A stretch of DNA of 57,935 bases. Source: Xanthobacteraceae bacterium (GTDB lineage Bacteria > Pseudomonadota > Alphaproteobacteria > Rhizobiales > Xanthobacteraceae). The notes below the pieces were generated by a model. That model was not told where the DNA came from and did no database searches. It saw only the letters and a program-made list of their open reading frames with translations. The DNA is taken from NCBI GenBank assembly GCA_019746355.1, contig JAIESC010000072.1, positions 1-57,935 of the forward strand. The letters run 5' to 3'. Each line of letters starts with the position of its first letter. Within the stretch, counting starts at the first letter, position 1. Position numbers and translations under genes: made by a program. Below, piece after piece: positions 50,087 to 57,935 of this stretch.

Positions 50087-50820
50087 TAGCGGGGCAGAAA
50101 CAGCACGTTGCGGGTCTCGATCTCGGTGCCCCAGCTGGTGTTTTTGCCAAGCGAGGCAATGGTTTGCAGACCGGGCAACCGCTCGCCTCTCTGCACCACA
50201 AAGCAATCGTAGCCGAACGCGTCGCAGATGTCCTTGGCATAGGAGCCGGGGGCCGCGTGGGTTCCGGAGAGCAGCTCCAGCAGCAGTCCGGGCCGGTCGC
50301 GGGCGATGGTCGCCTTCGCGCCGTCCAGCACCTCGCGCTCGCTGCCTTCGACGTCGACCTTGATGAAGCGCACATTGTCGAGGCGATAGCTGTCGAGGGT
50401 GCGAAGCTCGACGTCGTAGGTTTTCTGGTTCTTGAACTGCGAATGGGTCTGTTTCAGGTTGCCGGCGAAGTGCAGCACCATGCCGTCGTCGGCGAGCGGC
50501 ACGTAGAACGTCGCCCGTCCCGGCCGGTCGGAGATTGCGACCTCGTGCACCTCGGCGCGACCGCGCAGCATCCAGCGGGCAAAGCGCGCATAGTCCGGAT
50601 TGGCCTCGAACGACACGACGCGGTCGGCCACCTCGGACAGCGCGAAGGCGAAGAAGCCCTGGTTGGCGCCGACATCGATCGCGGCGCCGCCATCCGGCAT
50701 CAGTTCGCGAAGGATCGCAAGCTCCGGCTCACCGGTGCGGATCTCGCTCTCGATGCGCCGCCGGTAGTAGAGCGCCGGCGGCACGAGCATCAGCAGTTTT
50801 TCATTGAAGGGCAGCGCCAT
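50086..50820 (-). CDS. FkbM family SAM-dependent methyltransferase
   Basis: This 244-aa protein has the class I Rossmann methyltransferase fold. SAM motif I is AAIDVGANQGFFAFAL (~50-65 of the chosen form), with VVSFEANPDYARFARW for the acidic ribose-binding residue and the FkbM signature VRFIKVDVEGSEREVLDGA. FkbM enzymes O-methylate sugars or polyketides. No glycan cluster is present nearby, so the target is unknown. ATG before ALPFNEK chosen. Its 3' end runs into the tandem palindrome. Confidence 0.85.
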   Translation of the reverse strand: MALPFNEKLLMLVPPALYYRRRIESEIRTGEPELAILRELMPDGGAAIDVGANQGFFAFALSEVADRVVSFEANPDYARFARWMLRGRAEVHEVAISDRPGRATFYVPLADDGMVLHFAGNLKQTHSQFKNQKTYDVELRTLDSYRLDNVRFIKVDVEGSEREVLDGAKATIARDRPGLLLELLSGTHAAPGSYAKDICDAFGYDCFVVQRGERLPGLQTIASLGKNTSWGTEIETRNVLFLPR

Positions 50821-50883
50821 GGGTGGCGCAGTATGGACAGACGGGGGCGGCCGCACAACCGCGGCCGCCCCCGCAAACACCAC

Positions 50884-51516
50884 TTACCTGGCCTTCAGCA
50901 GATCGGCCGCCTCGACCAGGATCAGCTCGTTGTCGTCCTGCTTGCCGAGCGTGCGGCCGGACGAATACGGCAGGTTGTTGTCGTTGCCGACGATGATGTG
51001 GCGGTCGCCCACCACGCCGAGCCCCTCGATGGTGACGAACGGGAAGGTGAAGATGCCCTCCTTGGTCCCCTGCTTCGCCTTCTTGTCCGGGTCCTTGATC
51101 GCCATCAGGTCGAGATGACCGATCTTGCGGACGAAGCCGCCGGCGTTGGCGTCGGTCAGCTCGACCTTGTCGATGCGCTTCATCTTCGCCGGAATGTTGA
51201 AACAGTCCGGGCGCGGCGCGCCGGCGCAGGCCTGCGGCAACTCGGCCTCGCCGTTGTCGCGCTCGATGATCAGGCCGGTGGTGGCATCGGGCATGTTGAA
51301 GTCGCCGATGTTGTTGCCGCTGACCTCGAGGCGGTATTTCCAGAACCGGCCGGTCCACTTCTGCGCCGCCACATCGAACTCGAGGATGCGCAGATACTCG
51401 CGGTCGCCGTCGGTCTCCCAGGCCTTCTTCTCCTCGTTCCACAGCGGGCCTTCGAGCAGCGGATAGAGGAAGCGGCCGTCCTTGGACGCCGCCATCGCCT
51501 CGTAGCCGCGCGAGCG
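50884..51516 (-). pseudogene. 5'-truncated 'esterase-like activity of phytase' family gene
   Basis: About 205 residues with the C-terminal half of the family: RSRGYEAMAASKDGRFLYPLLEG, LEVSGNNIGDFNMPDATTGLIIERDNGEAELPQ, FVTIEGLGVVGDRHIIVGNDNNLPYSSGRT and ELILVEAADLL. Homologues carry roughly 200 further N-terminal residues including a signal peptide. Here the frame meets a TGA just before HQPGRSRGYEA, and the next gene starts 95 bp away. It is therefore a remnant. Any product from the internal ATG (51495) would lack export and half the beta-propeller. Confidence 0.75.
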
Positions 51517-51610
51517 CCCCGGCTGATGTCACTCCGATGACAGCGCACAAGCTTGTCACACAAGGGGGTCTTTGCGACCATTGTCTTTTGGGCAGCGAAA
51601 ACAGGCCAGC

Positions 51611-52915
51611 ATGAGTTCAAGGACCAAGGACGCGGCGATCAAAGCGATCCTGCCGGTGGATTTTCCGAACACGCCGCACCGCTTTGCGCGCGGCGTTCGC
51701 GCCGGGCGCTGGGTGTTCGCGGCCGGGCAGTCGGGAACGGACCACGTGCACGGGCTCGCGCCGGAGGTGCTGCAGGCGGGCCATCCGCTCGACGGACCGT
51801 CGCAGGCGCATCGCGAAGCGCGGCGGCTGTTCAAGAACGTCGACGAGGTGCTGGCCGAAGCCGGATCGAGCGCGGCAAACGTGGTCCGCATCGACCAGTA
51901 CTACACCGCGCCGGACGTGGTGGACGCCTACCACGAGACGCGGCGCGAATACTTCAAGGGCAAAATCCCGCCCTCGACCTCCAACCTGCACCGGCGCTTC
52001 GCCCGCGCGGCGCAATCGATGGAGGTGCAGGTGATGGCGGCCGTGCCGGGCGCGGACTTCGAGGTGAAGCACGAGGCCCATGCCGGGGCGTACAAGATCC
52101 ATGCAAGCTCCGGCTACAGCCCTGCGCTCAGCGCGGGCGATTTCCGCTTCGTTCCCGGCCAAACCGCGGAAGCGCTCGACGAGAAGGAGCCGGGCGTCGA
52201 CCCCGAGGCGCGGCGCGGCCGCGGCCTCTGGAAGGGCACGCCGATCAAGCTCGAGACCGATTTCATCATCCGGCGGAAGCTCACCCCGACGCTCAAGGCC
52301 GTCGGCGCGGACCTCGACACCGTGGTGAAGGCGCAGGTCTATCTGCGCGACCGCGAGGACGTCGCGAATTTCCGCGCGGTCTGGGCGCAGCATTTTCCGG
52401 TCGAGCCCGCCACCACGATCATCGCCACCGAGACGCCGGGCTTCATCATGCCGGAGTCGCGGATCGAGATTAACACCATCGCGCTCGCCAAGGACGGCAG
52501 GACGAAGAAGCAGGTGGTGGCGCCGATCCCGCCGCTGTTTCAGGGCGCTTCGACCGCAATTCGCGCCGGTGATCTGCTGTTCGTTTCCGGGCTGATGGCC
52601 GTGCGCGACGGCGCGCTGGTGCCGCAGGCGAAGGCCGATCCGGCGCAGCCGTTCTATGCGATCCCGGTGAAGGCGGAGCTTCGGGAAATTCTCCGGCAGG
52701 CCGAGACGATCTGCCAGGCCGCCGGCACCAGCCTCACGAACGCCGTCCGCATCCAGCAATTCCATGCCGATCTTGCCGATCTTGCCGCGACGCTGGAGGT
52801 GTGGTCGGAGGCGATGGACGGAGCGCCGCTGCCGCTCTCGCCGATCGAGGTGCCCTGGCTCGCGGTGCCGGACGCGCGGCTGCAAGTCGATCTATGGGTC
52901 TACGTGCCCGGATAA
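51611..52915 (+). CDS. Triple Rid-domain fusion protein
   Basis: The 434-aa protein contains three tandem RidA/YjgF-like domains: ~15-145 (FARGVRAGRWVFAAGQSGTD ... VRIDQYYTAPDVVDAYHETRREYF), ~160-300 (FRFVPGQTAEAL ... VVKAQVYLRDREDVANFRAVWAQHF) and ~310-434 (AIRAGDLLFVSGLMAVRDG ... VRIQQFHADLADLAATLEVW). RidA normally trimerises and hydrolyses 2-aminoacrylate imines with a conserved Arg after a Pro. Here the equivalent positions read PPSTSN, EPATTI and SPIEVPW, so none has that Arg. A covalent pseudo-trimer with binding or other chemistry is likely. It is followed 11 nt later by the TctC-type receptor, as an operon. Confidence 0.8.
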   Translation: MSSRTKDAAIKAILPVDFPNTPHRFARGVRAGRWVFAAGQSGTDHVHGLAPEVLQAGHPLDGPSQAHREARRLFKNVDEVLAEAGSSAANVVRIDQYYTAPDVVDAYHETRREYFKGKIPPSTSNLHRRFARAAQSMEVQVMAAVPGADFEVKHEAHAGAYKIHASSGYSPALSAGDFRFVPGQTAEALDEKEPGVDPEARRGRGLWKGTPIKLETDFIIRRKLTPTLKAVGADLDTVVKAQVYLRDREDVANFRAVWAQHFPVEPATTIIATETPGFIMPESRIEINTIALAKDGRTKKQVVAPIPPLFQGASTAIRAGDLLFVSGLMAVRDGALVPQAKADPAQPFYAIPVKAELREILRQAETICQAAGTSLTNAVRIQQFHADLADLAATLEVWSEAMDGAPLPLSPIEVPWLAVPDARLQVDLWVYVPG

Positions 52916-52926
52916 GGAGACGAGTC

Positions 52927-53888
52927 ATGACCTTGAGAAAATTGCTCGTGGCGGCGGGCATCTGCGTATTGCTTGCGGCCTCGGCACAGGCCCAGCAGTG
53001 GCCGGCGCGCACGGTGAAGGTGGTCGTGCCTTACGGCGCGGGCGGCGTCACCGACACCATGGCGCGCGTCACCGCCGACCGGCTCGGCAAGGCGCTCGGC
53101 CAGAACTTCATCATCGAGAACAAGCTCGGCGCGGGCGGCGGGATCGGCGTCGATTACGCGGTCAACGCGCCGCAGGACGGTTACACGATCCTGTTCGTCG
53201 GCAGCACGCTGTTCACGGTGCTGCCGATCGCGCAGAAGACCAACTACGAGCCGCTGAAGGACCTCGTGCCGGTCAGCATCACCGGCACCAACGGCATGGT
53301 GATGGTGGTGCAGAAGGACGCGCCGTTCTCGACGCTGCGCGAGTTCATCGGCTATGCGCGGGCGAACCCCGGCAAGATCACCTATTCGAGCGGGGGACCT
53401 GCGACCAACAACCATCTGTCGACCGCCTATCTCGCCGGGAAAGAGAGGCTCGACATGGTGCACGTGCCGTTCGGCGGCGGCCAGGCGGCGCTGCGCGCGG
53501 TGCTGTCGAAGTCGGTCGACATGCATTTCGGCAATTCGTCCGATCTGATCGAGCCGGTAAAGAGCGGCACGGTGAAGGCGCTGGCGGTGTCGACGCCCAA
53601 GCGGATGCCGCAGCTGCCCGACGTGCCGACGGTTGCCGAAACCGTTGCCGGATTCGAGTACATCGCCTGGACGGCTACGCGGTCACCGGCGGCGTGCCGG
53701 CGGAGGTGAGAAACCGCCTGTCCCAGGCGCTGCAGCCGATCACCCGCGATCCGGAGGTGGTGAAGCTCTTTGCCAACCTCGGCATCGATGCGCTCGGCAC
53801 GACGCCGGAGGAAGCTGCAGCGAGCATCCGCAAGGACATGCCGGTCTACGAGCAGATCGTCGATCTTGCGGGCGTGCGGCGGAAGTAA
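52927..53888 (+). pseudogene. TctC/Bug-family solute receptor, frameshifted
   Basis: The reading starts as a complete tripartite tricarboxylate receptor: signal MTLRKLLVAAGICVLLAASA, WPARTVKVVVPYGAGGVTDTMAR, KITYSSGGPATNNHL, and VPFGGGQAALRAVLSKSVD. Near 53670, after FEYIAW, it shifts frame and ends falsely at 53709. The correct C-terminus (DGYAVTGGVPAEVRNRLSQA ... LGIDALGTTPEEAAASIRKD) follows in another frame to 53888. One G missing from a TGGGAC run explains it. True mutation and sequencing error cannot be distinguished here. tctA/tctB are absent. AAGGAG precedes the ATG. Confidence 0.8.
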
Positions 53889-53905
53889 CCCGGCCGCAGG
53901 CGGCA

Positions 53906-53934
53906 AAACGGCCGGAACGATGTTCCGGCCGTTT
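53906..53934. terminator. Bidirectional terminator between tctC-like gene and ftsH
   Basis: A perfect 13-bp stem AAACGGCCGGAAC / GTTCCGGCCGTTT has a 3-nt loop (GAT). A-rich bases on the left (AAAA) and T-rich on the right (GTTTCGATTTCG) suit termination from both converging genes. Confidence 0.75.
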
Positions 53935-53956
53935 CGATTTCGATTGCGTATTTGCC

Positions 53957-55882
<1,926 letters not shown>

Positions 55883-56146
55883 CCCGATGTGCTTTCCTGC
55901 CTGAAGCTTTGCCGCGCAAGTCCCGTGACAAAAGTCCCGTGTCGGTTGCGCTTACGTCGCGTCGCCCGAAAAACCGATCTGAGACGCGCCTCACAAGCGA
56001 AACATTTTAACCAATGTAGGTCCGAGGGCGCCAACTGCCAAGGGAACGGCCGAAAATCACCTTGGCGGAAAGGCCCGCGAATCCAAGGCATTCTAGACTG
56101 TTTTGCGACCGTCTGACGAACCTTTGTCCCTGAGGTTCGCGTTTGG

Positions 56147-57229
56147 TTAAGGCCGTTTCGAGGCGGCGCGCGCCCGCCCCGACCGTCGCGGTGGGGCGCG
56201 CTCAACAACGAGGCGCCCCCCCATCAAAGTCACGACCGCGCCCGCAAGGGTGCGGCGAAACCGCGCTGCGCCGTGCGGAGCCGCGTGCGCGCCCTCCATC
56301 GCATCGGTCAGGGCGCCGAACAGCGCCTCGAGCTTGCCGAGCTCGACCGGGCCTTCGTCCCCGGCCCCGTCGATCGCCCGCTCCAGCACCCGCAGGCCGA
56401 TCTCTTCGGCAAGCCCGCAGAACTCGGCGGCGTCCATCACGACCGGCCCTGCCTCCGGCCACGGCACCGGCGCAAGCCTGGGCAGCGCCGCCTGCACAGC
56501 CTCCTGAAGTGCAGCCTCGGCCCGGCGGGCCCGCAGCGCGAGCCTGGCCAGCCGTTCGGCGGTCAGTCCCTCGGCCGCAAGCCGCGGCATCAGCTCCCGC
56601 AGCCGCGGCCGGGTAAAGCGCGGGTCGCGATTGGTCGGGTCTACGGCGTAGGGGACCTTCGCGGCCTTGAGCGTGGCGATCAGCCGCGACTTTGGAATGT
56701 CGAGCAGCGGCCGGATAAGTTCGATCTTCTCGGCTTCATGGCCGGGCAGCCGGTTCCCGCGCCGCATCCCGGCAAGCCCGCCGATCCCGCTGCCGCGCAT
56801 CATCCGGAACAGGACCGTCTCCGCCTGATCGTCACGGGTGTGCGCGGTCAGCACCGGTGCGCCGCGGGTCTTGCGCGACACATCGGCCAGCAAGCAGTAC
56901 CGCGCGGCGCGCGCGGCCTCCTGAATACCGGTCTTGGGCTTGCGGCCGGCCCAGCGCAGCGTCCGGTGCTCGATGCCGAGCGAGCGCGCGAGCTTCTTGA
57001 CGGCGGCGGCTTCGCGCTTCGCTTCGGGCCGCAGCCCGTGGTCGACCGTCACAGCGACGAGCTTCGGCCCGCGCTTGCGCGCCTTGCGCCAGCGCGCCGC
57101 GAGCAGCATCAGCGCGGTCGAGTCCGGTCCGCCGGACACGGCGAGGATCAGCGCGGGATAATCGACGAGATGAGCAAACAGCAGCCGGACGTCAGCAGCG
57201 GAAACCGCGCTGTCGTCAGCACTGGACAC
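56147..57229 (-). CDS. tilS: tRNA(Ile)-lysidine synthase
   Basis: This 360-aa N-type ATP pyrophosphatase modifies C34 of tRNA-Ile(CAU) to lysidine, changing decoding from AUG to AUA; it is normally essential. The ATP loop SGGPDS is at residues 32-37. AVTVDHGLRPEAKREA and TAHTRDDQAETVLFRMMRGSGIGGLAGM are conserved. The C-terminal domain is short, as in alphaproteobacteria. The start is a GTG that overlaps the cpoB stop by 14 nt. Confidence 0.93.
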   Translation of the reverse strand: MSSADDSAVSAADVRLLFAHLVDYPALILAVSGGPDSTALMLLAARWRKARKRGPKLVAVTVDHGLRPEAKREAAAVKKLARSLGIEHRTLRWAGRKPKTGIQEAARAARYCLLADVSRKTRGAPVLTAHTRDDQAETVLFRMMRGSGIGGLAGMRRGNRLPGHEAEKIELIRPLLDIPKSRLIATLKAAKVPYAVDPTNRDPRFTRPRLRELMPRLAAEGLTAERLARLALRARRAEAALQEAVQAALPRLAPVPWPEAGPVVMDAAEFCGLAEEIGLRVLERAIDGAGDEGPVELGKLEALFGALTDAMEGAHAAPHGAARFRRTLAGAVVTLMGGRLVVERAPPRRSGRARAASKRP

Positions 57230-57935
57230 GCTTTTGCTCGCGCTCGACGCCCTGCTTCACATTGTTGGAAGCCTTGGGGTACTTGCGCCCGATCTCGGCG
57301 AAGGTGGCGCAGGCCATTTCCTTCTGCTTGAGCGCGGCCAGCGACTGGCCGAGCCGCAACAGCGCGTCCGGCGCCCGCGCATGCTGGCCGTGCTTGGTCG
57401 ACATGTCGAGGAACGACTGCGCCGCCTGATCGTAGCGCTGGCGCTGGAACAGGCTCTCGCCCAGCCAGAACTGCGCGTCGGGGGCGCGGCGGTCGTTCGG
57501 AAACTTCTTCAGGAACCCGTCGAAGGTCTGCTCGGCGAGCGCGTAGTCCTTCCGCATCACGTAGCCGTAGCCGAGATCGTAGTAGTCCTTCGGCTGCTCG
57601 GCCGGCGGCGCGACCGCAGCGACCGCGCCGGTGGCGCTCAGATTGCGCGACGGCGGCGGCGGCAGCATGCTGCCCTGCTGCATCTGTCCAGGCTCGGCAT
57701 CGCCGCGCGCGGCACCGCCAGCCAGCGTCGAAAGATCGAGCGGCGCACCCGCGCCGCGGCCTCCGGGCGCACCGACCTGCGGCTCGGCGGTGATGATCGG
57801 GGGCGGCTCGCGGCCGACGCCGCCGCCCGACGACAGCGTGCCGAGCGTATGTGGCGCGCCGGGCGCGTTGGGATTTTGCGAGGGGTCGAACACGTCTGAG
57901 CGCCGGCCCGGCACGCTCGCGGGCGGCGTCACCGG
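57216..57935 (-). CDS. cpoB: Tol-Pal system protein CpoB/YbgF (C-terminal part, runs off right edge)
   Basis: The visible ~240 residues end with the TPR-like repeats of CpoB (PKDYYDLGYGYVMRKDYALAEQTFDGFLKKFPNDRRAPDAQFWLGESLFQ...). They are preceded by a Pro/Gly-rich linker. CpoB coordinates peptidoglycan synthesis with Tol-driven outer-membrane constriction in the periplasm. The signal peptide and coiled coil should be upstream, outside the window. The expected tol-pal genes would follow beyond the edge. Confidence 0.88.
   Translation of the reverse strand, partial: PVTPPASVPGRRSDVFDPSQNPNAPGAPHTLGTLSSGGGVGREPPPIITAEPQVGAPGGRGAGAPLDLSTLAGGAARGDAEPGQMQQGSMLPPPPSRNLSATGAVAAVAPPAEQPKDYYDLGYGYVMRKDYALAEQTFDGFLKKFPNDRRAPDAQFWLGESLFQRQRYDQAAQSFLDMSTKHGQHARAPDALLRLGQSLAALKQKEMACATFAEIGRKYPKASNNVKQGVEREQKRVQC

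Overview
The window is high-GC DNA with the gene content, codon bias and intergenic palindromes of a Rhizobiales alphaproteobacterium, probably Bradyrhizobiaceae/Xanthobacteraceae-like. Pointers are the cpoB-tilS-ftsH order at the right edge, several orphan solute receptors, GMC and LLM oxidoreductases, GCATGATC..GATCATGC palindromes and 'GTCATTCCGGGG' repeats. I saw no rRNA, tRNA or CRISPR array. Family assignments come from reading motifs, not from searches.

Layout. 1-7.1 kb: an EF-G-like GTPase (cut by the left edge), an LLM flavin oxidoreductase divergent from a GMC oxidoreductase, a GlcD-type FAD dehydrogenase divergent from a small cytochrome c, and a YbdK-type carboxylate-amine ligase. 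7.1-13.4 kb: an accessory segment bounded by two same-orientation copies (one truncated) of a hypothetical gene with its upstream palindrome. Between them lie an IS3 relic, a MocR regulator divergent from an AhpD-like protein, a cupin and a branched-chain-type solute receptor. 13.8-28.4 kb: a carbohydrate island with glgA, a broken small secreted protein, LOG, HAD phosphatase, gntK, pgl, a 63-aa unknown protein, zwf, gnd, a transaldolase-glucose-6-phosphate isomerase fusion and a transketolase that lacks its middle domain, then a divergent GH15 glucoamylase. Most genes from transketolase to gntK overlap or nearly touch, and FNR/FixK-like dyads lie at the head of the run and upstream of glgA.

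28.5-34.4 kb: IS debris, a SnoaL-like protein, an alkylation-repair cluster (ada-alkB, then ogt) with matching 18-bp upstream sites at identical spacing, and a fic gene bracketed by a 38-bp duplication of a tetR 3' end. 34.6-43 kb: an orphan receptor, a tetR-MFP-RND efflux operon with two similar 22-bp operator palindromes, and a TPP-dependent decarboxylase/synthase-like enzyme. 43-53.9 kb: a secreted ClpP-fold protein, NIPSNAP, MFS, LLM oxidoreductase, RraA-like, old yellow enzyme, a hypothetical protein, FkbM methyltransferase, a 5'-truncated esterase-like gene, a triple-Rid-domain protein and a frameshifted TctC receptor. 53.9 kb to the end: core genes ftsH, tilS and cpoB.

The signals I consider most worth testing are the ada/ogt operator pair, a 32-bp nested mini-element whose tetranucleotides co-vary with the host palindrome, the in-frame transketolase deletion, the zwf-pgl microgene, the Rid fusion that lacks the Rid arginine, and the tetR-3'-end duplication around fic.
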